This document shows positions 43,119-52,165 of a stretch of DNA of 64,000 bases, piece by piece. Location of the stretch: contig NZ_JBPOFB010000007.1 in the NCBI RefSeq assembly GCF_051251565.1, forward strand, positions 1 to 64,000. The letters run 5' to 3'. A program made the translations under genes and the position numbers. This DNA is from Marivita sp051251565 (GTDB taxonomy: Bacteria; Pseudomonadota; Alphaproteobacteria; Rhodobacterales; Rhodobacteraceae). Below the pieces are notes generated by a model that worked only from the letters and a program-made list of their open reading frames with translations, ran no database searches and was not told the origin of the DNA. Each line of letters begins with the position of its first letter. The stretch's first letter is position 1.

Positions 43119-43547
43119 ATGGCAACCATATCCTTGCGCCGTGCGCGCACCATCATCCGCAAAACGCTTGAGGCGGGCCGCGCAGCCGAAATGAAGCCGC
43201 TTTCGGTGATTGTTCTTGATGCCGGTGGCAATGTGCAGGCGTTCGAGCGCGAAGACGGGGCCAGCCCGGGCCGGTTCCAGATCGCCCATGGCAAAGCGTA
43301 CGGCGCGGTTATGCTGGGCATGGCGGGCACGGCACAGATGCAGCGCGCCGAGGCGCAGGCGTATTTCATCGCCGCTGCGAACGGGGCGCTTGGTGGTCAG
43401 TTGATCCCGGTGCCCGGTGGCGTGTTGGTGCGCGACGCAAAGGGTGCGGTGCTGGGCTCTGTCGGGGTGACAGGTGATACGTCGGACAATGATGCCATTG
43501 CCGCGACGGCTGGGATCGAAGCGGTTGGATTGACAGCCGAGATATAG
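43119..43547 (+). CDS. GlcG/HbpS-like haem-binding family protein
   Basis: Protein of 142 residues with the family features SLRRARTIIRKTLEAG, LSVIVLDAGGNVQAFEREDGA, GKAYGAVMLGM and PVPGGVLVRDAKGAVLGSVGVTGDTSDND. Members bind haem or act as accessory proteins of glycolate or diol metabolism; function here is open. It begins 13 bases after sufS with GGGAAAG upstream, so it may be read from the suf transcript, which would be interesting given possible haem binding. Confidence 0.82.
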   Translation: MATISLRRARTIIRKTLEAGRAAEMKPLSVIVLDAGGNVQAFEREDGASPGRFQIAHGKAYGAVMLGMAGTAQMQRAEAQAYFIAAANGALGGQLIPVPGGVLVRDAKGAVLGSVGVTGDTSDNDAIAATAGIEAVGLTAEI

Positions 43548-43557
43548 GGAACATCAC

Positions 43558-44340
43558 ATGGCGCGGCCTGTCGTCGGAATCATCGGTAACCAGTACCTCA
43601 TTAACGATCAGTACCCGGCCCATGCGGGCGGTTCGATTAATTCCGAGGCGGTTGCGCAAGTGGCGGGCTGCATCCCGCTGGTTGTTCCGGCTGATCCGCG
43701 CTTTGTGACGGTTGAGGAACTGCTGTCGGTTTGTGACGGGTTCCTGCTGACGGGCGGTCGTCCGAATGTTCATCCCGAAGAGTACGGAGAGGCCGAAACC
43801 GAGGCGCACGGTGCGTTTGACCGTGCGCGTGATGCGATCACCTTGCCGTTGGTGCGGGCCTGCGTTGAGCGCGGCCAGCCTTTTCTGGGCATCTGCCGGG
43901 GTTTCCAAGAGGTGAACGTGGCCATGGGCGGCACGCTCTACCCCGAGATCCGCGATCTGCCCGGGCGGATGAACCACCGCATGCCGCCCGATGGCACGCT
44001 TGAGGAAAAGTTCGCCCTGCGCCACGTTGTGACGGTGCAGGAGGGCGGCGTGTTCCACCGGCTGTTTGGCGCAACCGAGGTGATGACCAACACGCTGCAC
44101 GGTCAGGGGATCAAGACCCCCGGCGCGCGTATCGTGATCGAGGGCCACGCGACGGATGGCACCCCAGAGGCGACGTATGTGAAGGACGCGCCGGGCTTCA
44201 CCCTGTCGGTGCAATGGCACCCGGAATGGGACGCGGCCAACGATCCGGTTTCGCGGCCGTTATTTCAGGCGTTCGGCGACGCGGTCCGGGCCTGGAGGCA
44301 AGGTGAAATCGTCGGCGGAGACCGCGTCACTGCGGTATAA
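43558..44340 (+). CDS. Gamma-glutamyl-gamma-aminobutyrate hydrolase family protein (PuuD-like)
   Basis: Class I glutamine amidotransferase-fold hydrolase of 260 residues. The nucleophile is Cys113 in FLGICRGFQE, and the catalytic His-Glu pair lies in SVQWHPEWD. PuuD removes glutamate from gamma-glutamyl-GABA in putrescine breakdown, a possible link with agmatine use elsewhere in the window, but the family includes other activities. It lies 10 bases after the HbpS-like gene and converges on kynU. Confidence 0.82.
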   Translation: MARPVVGIIGNQYLINDQYPAHAGGSINSEAVAQVAGCIPLVVPADPRFVTVEELLSVCDGFLLTGGRPNVHPEEYGEAETEAHGAFDRARDAITLPLVRACVERGQPFLGICRGFQEVNVAMGGTLYPEIRDLPGRMNHRMPPDGTLEEKFALRHVVTVQEGGVFHRLFGATEVMTNTLHGQGIKTPGARIVIEGHATDGTPEATYVKDAPGFTLSVQWHPEWDAANDPVSRPLFQAFGDAVRAWRQGEIVGGDRVTAV

Positions 44341-44366
44341 TCCTCCTTGGATCGAGATTGTCCTGC

Positions 44367-45557
44367 TCAGGTCACAGCTTTGCGCTGTTTGAACTCAGGT
44401 GTGTCCCAAAGCCGGTCACGCATGATCCGGGCGAGAATTTCAACGGCCACATCCACATCGCCTTCGCTGATGTAAAGCGGCGTGAACCCGAACCGCATGA
44501 TATCCGGCGCGCGGAAATCCCCGATGACCTTATGTGCGATCAGCGCCTGCATGGCGGCGTAGCCATCGGCAAAGTGAAAGCTGACCTGCGATCCGCGCTG
44601 CACGGGATCTCGCGGGCTGGCCAGTTCCAGATCGGGACAGGTGGCCTCAACCCCGGCGATAAAGCGTTCGGACAGCGCGATGGAGCGTGCGCGCAGGTCT
44701 TGCAGGTCGACTTCGTCCCAAACGTCCAGTGCCGCCTCGAGCGCGGCCATCTGCACAATCGGCGGCGTGCCGACGCGCATCCGGGCTATCCCTGCACCTG
44801 CCTTGTAGCCAAGATCAAAGGCAAACGGGCTGTCATGACCCAGCCAGCCTGACAAGGCGGGCAGGGCCGTGTCAGCATGGCGCGGCGCGACATAGATGAA
44901 AGCGGGCGCGCCGGGGCCACCGTTGAGGTATTTGTAGGTACAACCGATGGCGAAATCCGCCCCGGACCCGGCGAGATCTACTGGGAATGCGCCTGCGGAA
45001 TGGGCCAGATCCCAAACCGTGACCACGCCATGCGCGTGCGCCTTTGCGGTGAGGGCCGCCATGTCGTGCTTGCGCCCGGTGCGGTAATCCACCTCGGTGA
45101 TGAGCGTCACGGCAATCTCGTCGGTGATCGCCGCCTCGACCTCTTCGGGGGCGACAAGGCGCAGTTCGTATTCCGGACCCAGCAGGGAAATCAGCCCCTC
45201 GGCCATGTAGAGGTCAGACGGGAAATTGCCGGTGTCCGACAGGATCACCCGGCGCTCCGGGGTGAGCTTGATCGCGGCGGCAAGCGCCTGGAACACCTTG
45301 ATCGACAACGTGTCACCAACCACCACATGCCCCGGCTCTGTGCCGATCAGACGGCCAATCCTGTCTCCCATGCGTGCGGGCATCTCCATCCAGCCACAGC
45401 CGTTCCAGCCGGTGATGAGGTGTTCGCCCCATTCCGCCGTGACGGTCTGCGCCACGCGGGCGGCAGCGGCCTTTGGCAAGGGGCCAAGGGAATTGCCGTC
45501 GAGATAGATCATCCCCTCGGGCAGGTGAAACGCGTCACGGGTGGCGGTGAAATCGGT
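44367..45557 (-). CDS. kynU: Kynureninase
   Basis: PLP enzyme of 396 residues. It starts FHLPEGMIYLDGNSLGPLP, the kynureninase signature, and has DLAHSAGAFPVDLAGSGADFAIGCTYKYLNGGPGAPAF with the PLP lysine in TYKYLNGG. It splits kynurenine to anthranilate and alanine. ATG at 45557 is preferred over a TTG at 45575. It follows kynA closely, so the two form a tryptophan-catabolic operon. Confidence 0.95.
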   Translation of the reverse strand, partial: TDFTATRDAFHLPEGMIYLDGNSLGPLPKAAAARVAQTVTAEWGEHLITGWNGCGWMEMPARMGDRIGRLIGTEPGHVVVGDTLSIKVFQALAAAIKLTPERRVILSDTGNFPSDLYMAEGLISLLGPEYELRLVAPEEVEAAITDEIAVTLITEVDYRTGRKHDMAALTAKAHAHGVVTVWDLAHSAGAFPVDLAGSGADFAIGCTYKYLNGGPGAPAFIYVAPRHADTALPALSGWLGHDSPFAFDLGYKAGAGIARMRVGTPPIVQMAALEAALDVWDEVDLQDLRARSIALSERFIAGVEATCPDLELASPRDPVQRGSQVSFHFADGYAAMQALIAHKVIGDFRAPDIMRFGFTPLYISEGDVDVAVEILARIMRDRLWDTPEFKQRKAVT

Positions 45558-45571
45558 CATGCTCAGAACTT

Positions 45572-46405
45572 TCAAAGACTGGTGCGCAGGTGCCAGAGAT
45601 CGGGGAAAAGCTCAACCTCCAGCATGCGTTTGAGATAAGATACGCCGCCCGTGCCCCCGGTGCCGCGTTTCAGGCCGATGACCCGTTCGACGGTGGTGAC
45701 GTGGTTGAACCGCCAGCGGCGGAAATAATCTTCTAGATCGACCAGCTTTTCTGCCAATTCATACAGATCCCAATAGCGCGCTGGGTCGCGGTAGACCTCG
45801 GCCCAGGCCGCTTGCAGGGTGTCGTCGGGTTGGTGCGGTTTGGTTCGATCTCGATGCAACGCAGCCTCGGGTAGGGGCATTGCCTGCGCCAGCCGCTTAA
45901 GCGCGCAATCATAGAGCGATGGCTTGCCCAACTCGGCATGCAGGCGGGCTTCGAGGTCTGGCCGGTGGGCATGTGGTTTGATCATTGCGGGGTTGCGGTT
46001 GCCCAACAGGAATTCGATCTCGCGGTACTGCGACGATTGAAACCCCGAGCTTTGGCCCAAGGTTTCGCGGAACGTGGTGTAATCGCTGGGTGTCATGGTG
46101 CGCAGCACATCCCACGCTGAATTGAGCTGTTCAAAGATGCGCGTCACCCGCGCCAGCAGCTTGAATGCGGGGCGGATGTCATCGGCGGACAAGGTCTCGC
46201 GCGCGGCGTGCAGTTCGTGCAGGGCCAGCCGCATCCAAAGTTCGGAGGTCTGGTGCTGGATGATGAACAGCATTTCGTCATGCGCGGTGCTGAGCGGGTG
46301 CTGCGCGTCAAGCACGGCATCCAGACCAAGGTAATCGGTGTAGGACATGCGCCGGTCAAACGACATCTGCGCGCCGTCACGGGCCGGATCGTAGGGATCG
46401 GTCAA
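45572..46405 (-). CDS. kynA: Tryptophan 2,3-dioxygenase
   Basis: Haem dioxygenase of 277 residues opening the tryptophan ring to N-formylkynurenine. Signatures: MSYTDYLGLD, HDEMLFIIQHQTSELW (haem pocket), GQSSGFQSSQYREIEFLLG and the C-terminal GTGGTGGVSYLKRML. The haem His is in FNHVTTVERVIG. I start it at TTG 46405, where the codon overlaps the stop of the upstream SDR (TTGA) and family members have PYDPA-GAQMSF; an ATG at 46366 is the fallback. No kynB (formamidase) lies in the window. Confidence 0.93.
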   Translation of the reverse strand: MTDPYDPARDGAQMSFDRRMSYTDYLGLDAVLDAQHPLSTAHDEMLFIIQHQTSELWMRLALHELHAARETLSADDIRPAFKLLARVTRIFEQLNSAWDVLRTMTPSDYTTFRETLGQSSGFQSSQYREIEFLLGNRNPAMIKPHAHRPDLEARLHAELGKPSLYDCALKRLAQAMPLPEAALHRDRTKPHQPDDTLQAAWAEVYRDPARYWDLYELAEKLVDLEDYFRRWRFNHVTTVERVIGLKRGTGGTGGVSYLKRMLEVELFPDLWHLRTSL

Positions 46406-47157
46406 AACTCGCCCCCCGCGATCTGGATCGCCTGGCCGTTCACACTCCCTGAATGGGCACCGCAAAGCCAAAGTGCTGTATCGGCCACTTCTTCGGGTGT
46501 GATCAGGCGGCCATGTGGGTTCGCCCCAACCATGACGTTCCTCGCATCAGCCTCGCTCATGCCCGTGCGGGCCATGATGCGGTCGATGTTCTGCGGGACG
46601 ATTTCGGTGTCCACATACGCAGGACAGATGGCGTTGAAGGTGTAGGGCTTGCCTAGGTAATCCGCAGCCAGCCCCCGGATGAGGCCAATCATCGCATGTT
46701 TCGACGCGGTATAGCAGGGCGCGCCCTTCAGGCCCCTGAGCCCGGCGATAGAGCTGATGGCGATCACGCGGCCCCACTCGGTCTCGTGCATCGACTTCAG
46801 GCTTTCGCGGATCGTCAGGAATGTGCCGTCAATATTGGTCGCCATCATGTTGCGCCAGAACGCCATATCCATCTTGTGCAGAGCACGTCCCTCGGCGATC
46901 CCGGCATTGGGCACACAGATCTGAATTGCACCACGGGATGCGACCGCATGGGCGATCCCGTCCACCACAGACGCTTCGTCCTGCACATCCATCACTAGGG
47001 GGTGCAGATCATGCGCTTTGGCCGCCGTATCCAACACCTCGGTCCGGCGTCCGGTGATCGTGACAACCGCGCCTGCGCCGCGCAAAGCCACCGCAATGGC
47101 CAGACCAATGCCCGTACCGCCCCCGGTGACCAGCGCATGTTTGCCGCCCAATGTCAT
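46402..47157 (-). CDS. Short-chain dehydrogenase, first gene of kyn operon
   Basis: SDR of 251 residues. Cofactor motif TGGGTGIG near 12-19, catalytic ISSIAGLRG and YTASK, and AICPAYVDTEIVPQ. Similarity is to 3-hydroxybutyrate or related SDRs; substrate is not defined. Start at 47157 has GGGGAG upstream; longer frame not supported. Its stop overlaps the kynA start, so it is co-translated with tryptophan degradation genes, which may mean a role in a linked route. Confidence 0.85.
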   Translation of the reverse strand: MTLGGKHALVTGGGTGIGLAIAVALRGAGAVVTITGRRTEVLDTAAKAHDLHPLVMDVQDEASVVDGIAHAVASRGAIQICVPNAGIAEGRALHKMDMAFWRNMMATNIDGTFLTIRESLKSMHETEWGRVIAISSIAGLRGLKGAPCYTASKHAMIGLIRGLAADYLGKPYTFNAICPAYVDTEIVPQNIDRIMARTGMSEADARNVMVGANPHGRLITPEEVADTALWLCGAHSGSVNGQAIQIAGGEF

Positions 47158-47285
47158 GGTGTTCTCCCCGTTCCCGTTTCTGCGACCGTACCGGTCTGGG
47201 GCGCGGTGGCAAGGCACACCAGAGGAAAGGGATTGCATTTCTCATTCGATTTCGTGAATGTGTCCGAATTAGGAGGAGACCATTC

Positions 47286-48233
47286 ATGCGCCTGACACTT
47301 ATCATTGCCGCCAGCGTCTTGGCTGCCGCAGCCCAAGCCAGCGAAGACATTGCCGACAAATATCCGCAATCCGAGCTGTATAACAAACCGGTGGAGGTGA
47401 TCCCGCATGTGTTCTCGGCCATCGGGGCCACTGCGCCGCCCACCTATGAAAACGCGGGCCATAACAACAACCTGAGCTTTGTTGTGACGGGTGACGGCGT
47501 TGTGGTGATCAATGGCGGCGCATCAGCGCGGCTGGCCGCGGCGCTGCACGACGAGATCAAGGCCGTGACCGACCAGCCGGTCAAGTTGGTGATCAATGAA
47601 AACGCGCAAGGCCATGCAATGCTGGGCAATTCCTATTGGGCCGCACAGGGCGTGGATATCCTTGCCCATGCCGATGCCATTGCCGTGGTCGAAGCGGATG
47701 GCGATTTCATTCTGCAAGGCATGCAAGGCTACAACCGCGACAGGGCCGAAGGCACCGAAGTTGTCGCCGCCAATATCAGCTTTGACGATGAATATGTGAT
47801 AGAGATGGGCGATGTGACGCTGCATGCATTGCATCTGGGCCCGGCGCATGATCCGGGTGATGTGCAGGTGTGGATTCCGCAATGGGACATCGTCATCGCG
47901 GGCGATATCGCCTTTCACGAACGCATGCCGCCGATCTTTGCAGAAACCGACACGGATGCCTGGATCGAGACCTTTGATGGCCCTTTCACCGCGCTCGGGG
48001 CGACATATGTAATCCCCGGACACGGCCACCCGACCAACATGGCGCAAGTAACGCGCTATACCTCCGACTACATCAAAGATCTGCGCGCCAAGATCGCTGT
48101 GCATATCGAAGAGGGGGGCGATCTGGCGGGTGCCTATTACGTGGACCAGTCGCAATGGGTACATCTGGACACGTTCGAGGAACTGGCGACACGCAACGCG
48201 GGCCGGGTGTTTGAAGAGATGGAATGGGAATAG
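47286..48233 (+). CDS. Periplasmic MBL-fold protein with degenerate metal motif
   Basis: Protein of 315 residues with a Sec signal peptide (MRLTLIIAASVLAAAAQA). The fold resembles SoxH and quinoprotein-associated MBL hydrolases: GVVVINGGAS, LGPAHDPGDVQVWIPQWDIVIAGD (His188, Asp207) and PGHGHPT (His246, His248). The usual HxHxDH is replaced by N-E-N-A-Q-G-H-A at 104-111, so a complete dinuclear site is missing. It may be a mononuclear or non-catalytic relative. AGGAGGAGA precedes the start. Divergent from the kyn operon. Confidence 0.8.
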   Translation: MRLTLIIAASVLAAAAQASEDIADKYPQSELYNKPVEVIPHVFSAIGATAPPTYENAGHNNNLSFVVTGDGVVVINGGASARLAAALHDEIKAVTDQPVKLVINENAQGHAMLGNSYWAAQGVDILAHADAIAVVEADGDFILQGMQGYNRDRAEGTEVVAANISFDDEYVIEMGDVTLHALHLGPAHDPGDVQVWIPQWDIVIAGDIAFHERMPPIFAETDTDAWIETFDGPFTALGATYVIPGHGHPTNMAQVTRYTSDYIKDLRAKIAVHIEEGGDLAGAYYVDQSQWVHLDTFEELATRNAGRVFEEMEWE

Positions 48234-48317
48234 ACGCATTGCCCTGATCTTCTTCTTTTTGCCAAATGAGCATTGGAGGCCTTGCCCCCCAAGCGTTCTC
48301 GTCAACGGAAACGCGGA

Positions 48318-48333
48318 GATGCGTCAACGCATC
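48318..48333. other. Palindrome upstream of betC
   Basis: GATGCGT-CA-ACGCATC, a perfect 16-base inverted repeat, about 75 bases before the betC start. The position suits an operator site. A nearby stretch CTTCTTCTTTTTGCCAAAT (48250-48268) looks like a fragment of the dispersed repeat family. Confidence 0.6.
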
Positions 48334-48406
48334 TTCGTTCGCCCCGGATTGACGTTGCATCCTGATCTGACCAGTGTCGCGCAGCACAACGCACAAGGGG
48401 CAAATC

Positions 48407-49912
48407 ATGCAGCCGAACATCCTGATTCTGATGGTGGATCAACTCAACGGGACTCTGTTTCCCGATGGTCCGGCCGATTGGCTGCATGCGCCCAACCTCA
48501 AGAAACTCGCGGCCCGGTCCACCCGGTTCCAGAACGCCTATACCGCAAGCCCGCTTTGCGCGCCGGGGCGGGCGGCGTTCATGTCGGGGCAGCTTCCGTC
48601 GGCCACGGGAGTCTATGACAATGCCGCCGAATTTCCATCCTCCATTCCCACCTACGCACATCACCTGCGCCGCGCGGGCTATTACACTGCGCTGTCGGGC
48701 AAGATGCATTTCGTGGGGCCGGATCAGCTTCACGGGTTCGAGGCACGGCTGACCACTGACATCTATCCGGCGGACTTCGGCTGGACCCCTGACTACCGCA
48801 AGCCGGGCGAACGGATTGACTGGTGGTATCACAATATGGGCTCGGTCACCGGCGCGGGTGTGGCCGAGATCACCAACCAGCTCGAATATGATGACGAGGT
48901 CGCCTATCAGACCAAGCTGGCGCTGTATGAGCGCGCGCGCGGCAAGGACGACCGCCCGTGGTGTATCACGACAAGCTTCACCCATCCGCATGACCCCTAT
49001 GTGGCGCGGCGCAAATACTGGGATTTATACGAAGACTGTGATCATCTGCTGCCCGAGATCCCGGCAATGTCGTATGACGACCATGACCCGCACGCCAAAC
49101 GCATCTTTGATGCAAATGACTGGCGCAATTTCGACATTTCAGAAGAAGACATCCGCCGGTCCCGCCGCGCGTATTTTGCCAATATCTCGTATCTTGACGA
49201 CAAGATTGGCGAGATACTGCAAGTGCTTGAAGACACGCGGCAAGAGGCGATCATTCTCTTTGTCTCGGATCACGGGGATATGCTGGGCGAACGTGGCCTG
49301 TGGTTCAAGATGTGCTTCTACGAAGGCTCTGCGCGGGTGCCGCTGATGATCTCAGCGCCGGACATGGCGGTTGGGCTTGTGCGCGACCCGGTCTCAACCA
49401 TTGATGTCTGCCCGACGCTGTGTGCGCTGGCCGGGGTGAGCATGGACGAGGTCATGCCCTGGACCACGGGAGAATCCTTGGTATCGCTGGGTCAGGGGGC
49501 TGAGCGGACCAGCCCGGTGGCGATGGAATATGCCGCCGAGGCGTCGAACGCGCCGCTGGTGTCGCTGCGCTATGGCAAGTGGAAGTACAACCGCTGCTCG
49601 CTCGATCCCGATCAACTGTTTGATCTGGAGGTCGATCCCCATGAGCTGACCAATCTGGCAGATCACCCGGACCATCAGGGCACTGTGCAGACTTTGCGCG
49701 CCAAGTCCGAGGCCCGCTGGGATTTGGCGCGGTTCGATGCGGATGTGCGGGGCAGTCAGGCGAAACGCTGGGTGGTCTACGAGGCGTTGCGGCAGGGGGG
49801 ATATTACCCTTGGGATTACCAGCCCTTGCGCGATGCCTCCGAGCGGTTCATGCGCAACCATATGGACCTGAACGTGCTTGAGGGAAACCAACGCTTCCCG
49901 CGCGGGGAATAA
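48407..49912 (+). CDS. betC: Choline sulfatase
   Basis: Sulfatase of 501 residues strongly matching BetC: ILILMVDQLNGTLFPDGPADWLHAPNL at the start, the formylglycine site C51-A-P-G-R55 in SPLCAPGRAAF, FTHPHDPYVARRKYWDLYEDC, SDHGDMLGERGLWFKM and the C-terminal HMDLNVLE...RFPRGE. It releases choline and sulfate, feeding glycine-betaine synthesis. No signal peptide, so cytosolic. No betA, betB, betI or transporter is adjacent. Cys-type sulfatases need an activating enzyme, not seen here. Start at 48407 is set by family alignment. Confidence 0.95.
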   Translation: MQPNILILMVDQLNGTLFPDGPADWLHAPNLKKLAARSTRFQNAYTASPLCAPGRAAFMSGQLPSATGVYDNAAEFPSSIPTYAHHLRRAGYYTALSGKMHFVGPDQLHGFEARLTTDIYPADFGWTPDYRKPGERIDWWYHNMGSVTGAGVAEITNQLEYDDEVAYQTKLALYERARGKDDRPWCITTSFTHPHDPYVARRKYWDLYEDCDHLLPEIPAMSYDDHDPHAKRIFDANDWRNFDISEEDIRRSRRAYFANISYLDDKIGEILQVLEDTRQEAIILFVSDHGDMLGERGLWFKMCFYEGSARVPLMISAPDMAVGLVRDPVSTIDVCPTLCALAGVSMDEVMPWTTGESLVSLGQGAERTSPVAMEYAAEASNAPLVSLRYGKWKYNRCSLDPDQLFDLEVDPHELTNLADHPDHQGTVQTLRAKSEARWDLARFDADVRGSQAKRWVVYEALRQGGYYPWDYQPLRDASERFMRNHMDLNVLEGNQRFPRGE

Positions 49913-49971
49913 ATTAACTTTTCTTAACGGTTGCCATTTCGTGGCCAGATTTTTTGGCCCATATAAACGGA

Positions 49972-50667
49972 ATGTTAAGAATTGCTTTGGTCACAGCGGC
50001 TTTGGTTTTGGGCACGATGGCCCATGCCGGACCAAACGGCACCATCCGCGTCGTGGACGGGGATACCATCAAGGTGGGTGACACAACCGTGCGCCTGCAT
50101 GCCATTGACGCGCCAGAGGTGGATCAAATGTGTGGCGATGCGCAAAGCCCGGCTTGGCTCTGCGGTGCATGGGTGCGCGACAAAACCCGCGAGATGTTCG
50201 AGGGCCGCACTGCCCGTTGCACCTCCACGGATACCGACAGATATGGTCGCGTCGTTGCCAAATGCAGCGCCAATGGGCGCGATATCGGCGAAACGCTGGT
50301 CAGCGAGGGTTTGGCCTTTGCCTACCGCGATTACGGGATGGATTACGACTTGGCGGAAAAAGGCGCCGCGGTGACTGCGCGCGGATTGCATGGCACTGGT
50401 GTCATGTCTCCGGCAGCGTTCCGGTCGGCGCAACGCGATGCTGCGCAAACCGATCAGAGGCAGGCTGCGCGCAACACTGTGCCTGAGGCGATCAACCCGG
50501 CCTGTGTGATCAAGGGAAATATCAGCCGGAATGGCGAAAGCCGCATCTACCATCTGCCGGGGCAGAGACATTACGACGACACGCGTATCTCTGAACACAA
50601 CGGCGAACGGTGGTTTTGCTCTGAGGCCGAGGCACGCGCTGCGGGATGGAGAAAAGCGCGAAAGTGA
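49972..50667 (+). CDS. Secreted thermonuclease-like (SNase) protein
   Basis: Protein of 231 residues with signal peptide MLRIALVTAALVLGTMAHA. The SNase domain covers about 22-140: RVVDGDTIKV, RLHAIDAPEVDQ, DRYGRVVAKC and GLAFAYRDY. The C-terminal part (about 175-231) carries CVIKGNISRNGESRIYHLPGQRHYDD and WFCSEAEARAAGWRKA, a Gly/Arg-rich tail seen in many proteobacterial nucleases. It probably degrades extracellular or periplasmic nucleic acids. The ATG at 49972 fits the signal peptide. Confidence 0.88.
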   Translation: MLRIALVTAALVLGTMAHAGPNGTIRVVDGDTIKVGDTTVRLHAIDAPEVDQMCGDAQSPAWLCGAWVRDKTREMFEGRTARCTSTDTDRYGRVVAKCSANGRDIGETLVSEGLAFAYRDYGMDYDLAEKGAAVTARGLHGTGVMSPAAFRSAQRDAAQTDQRQAARNTVPEAINPACVIKGNISRNGESRIYHLPGQRHYDDTRISEHNGERWFCSEAEARAAGWRKARK

Positions 50668-50750
50668 TGCCGGTTTGATCCGGGTCAATGTGGCGCGGCA
50701 TCCTGTCTGTCAGGCTCGTCTCAAGATCACATCAGGAGAGGAGTGAACCC

Positions 50751-50987
50751 ATGTCGCACACCCCGCATGAATTGGCCGAGGAATTCCCCGAGCACGTTGA
50801 AAAGATGAGCGCGCTCAAACAGTCGGACGCGCATTTTGCCAAGCTGTTTGCCAGCTATCATGACATCAACCGCAGTGTTCACCGCGCTGAAACCAATGTT
50901 GAACCCATGGACACATTGGCCGAAACCGACCTGCGCAAACAGCGCGGTGCGTTGAAGGACGAAATCTGGAGCTATCTACAGAAGTGA
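50751..50987 (+). CDS. DUF465 (YdcH-like) protein
   Basis: Helical protein of 78 residues: LAEEFPEHVEKMSALKQSDAHFAKLFASYHDINRSVHRAE then LRKQRGALKDEIWSYLQK, matching DUF465. Small cytosolic protein of unknown function, common in proteobacteria. GGAGAGGAG lies upstream of the ATG, which fixes the start at 50751. It converges on the glutathione peroxidase gene, whose stop follows immediately. Confidence 0.88.
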   Translation: MSHTPHELAEEFPEHVEKMSALKQSDAHFAKLFASYHDINRSVHRAETNVEPMDTLAETDLRKQRGALKDEIWSYLQK

Positions 50988-51506
50988 TCAGTCCAGCAGG
51001 GCGGTGATCGCATCGGTCACCGTTCGGGACAGGGGTCGCACATTCGATCCGAATGTCGCGGCCACGCTGCCATCCGGGGCAATCAGCACCTTGTTAAAGT
51101 TCCACTTTGGCGTGAACCCTACCTCTGCCTCAAGCCATGCGTAGAACGGATGCGCCCCGTCCCCCAAGATCGGGGTGATGGTTGTCATGGGAAAGTCGAG
51201 GCCAAAATTCACCTCGCAGAATTCCTGCACGTCTTCGTTTGATGCAAGCTCTTGTCGGAAGTCATTGGACGGGATGGCCAACACCACAAGGCCTTGATCG
51301 CGGTAGGTGTCATAAAGTGTCTGTAGCCCGTCATATTGCCGTGTATATCCACAGCGCGAGGCGGTGTTCACCACCAGAACCGGCTGCCCGCGCCATTCGG
51401 CCAGATCAATCTCGCCGCCATCCATTGACGCGAAGGTAAAGCCCGACATGGCGGCATTGGCCAACGGCGCCAAGCACACGATCAGAGCAGCAAGTAACAC
51501 ACGCAT
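50988..51506 (-). CDS. Glutathione peroxidase, exported
   Basis: Protein of 172 residues with signal peptide MRVLLAALIVCLAPLANA. The GPx core is present: VVNTASRCGYT with the redox Cys52 (in place of selenocysteine), AIPSNDFRQE, FPMTTI and KWNFNKVLI with the catalytic Trp and Asn. It reduces peroxides using thiols; the signal peptide suggests the periplasm. Its stop abuts the DUF465 gene. Confidence 0.9.
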   Translation of the reverse strand: MRVLLAALIVCLAPLANAAMSGFTFASMDGGEIDLAEWRGQPVLVVNTASRCGYTRQYDGLQTLYDTYRDQGLVVLAIPSNDFRQELASNEDVQEFCEVNFGLDFPMTTITPILGDGAHPFYAWLEAEVGFTPKWNFNKVLIAPDGSVAATFGSNVRPLSRTVTDAITALLD

Positions 51507-51685
51507 TTCGGGTCTCCTTGCGAAAGTATCTAGGCGGCACCGCCCAAAGGGAAAGCCTCAGGGTCTGCGAAACACCATGACAAGCCCGCGATCCTGCGCG
51601 GCGTTTTCGTAGACATTGCGACAAGTGCCTTGCGCGGATGCAGGCATCGGCCGATATTTCCTGGATCAGAGGCAGGGGGCGTGAC

Positions 51686-51955
51686 ATGGTCGGCGGATGG
51701 GCCCGAGGCGGTGCGGTGCAAGATCAGATCGACGCGTCGATCAATGACGAGCTTGCACGGCTCAAAGCGCGCAAGACCCCTGTGGGCGTCAGCCTGAGCC
51801 ATTGCGCAGAATGTGAAGAGCCGATCCCAGAAAAGCGTCGCAATGCGTTGCCCGGTGTAAAGCTGTGCATTGCGTGTCAACAAGAGCGCGACAGCGTGTT
51901 TCAGGCGCGCGCAGGGATCAATCGACGCGGGTCCAAGGAGTCGCAGCTGAAATAA
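51686..51955 (+). CDS. DksA/TraR-type C4 zinc finger protein
   Basis: Protein of 89 residues with the four zinc cysteines Cys40, Cys43, Cys61 and Cys64 in HCAECEEPIPEKRRNALPGVKLCIACQ. The length matches the short TraR/YbiI subfamily, much smaller than DksA (about 150). These bind RNA polymerase secondary channel; specific role unknown. ATG at 51686 chosen because the upstream frame lacks family similarity and AGGGGGC lies just before it. Confidence 0.85.
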   Translation: MVGGWARGGAVQDQIDASINDELARLKARKTPVGVSLSHCAECEEPIPEKRRNALPGVKLCIACQQERDSVFQARAGINRRGSKESQLK

Positions 51956-52060
51956 AGTGGCTGGTTGCCACCAGCGCAGGGTATCTCGCCTGCGGCTTGG
52001 GGCCTTTTTGCAAGGTGTCGCGGGTTTCTGCCGCTCCGATTAACGGCCACCTGGGCACTG

Positions 52061-52130
52061 GCATATTTTTCAAAAAGAAGAAGCAGGGGGATGGCGCGCA
52101 CCCTCCTGCTTCTTCTTTTTCCAAATATGC
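52061..52130. terminator. Long inverted repeat, bidirectional terminator between convergent genes
   Basis: Arms of 30 bases around a 10-base loop: GCATATTT outer stem, a perfect 16-base inner stem AAAAAGAAGAAGCAGG, and a short GGG/CCC. It lies between the DksA-like gene and pepF, which converge. The A/T-rich arms supply T tracts for both directions. Confidence 0.75.
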
Positions 52131-52165
52131 ACCCATGACATTGCAGGTTGCGCGACGTTGTTGGA

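Noticed and set aside
43558..44340. A glutamine amidotransferase of nucleotide synthesis
   Set aside because: The motif FLGICRGFQE and the lack of a synthetase domain fit the PuuD-type hydrolases better.
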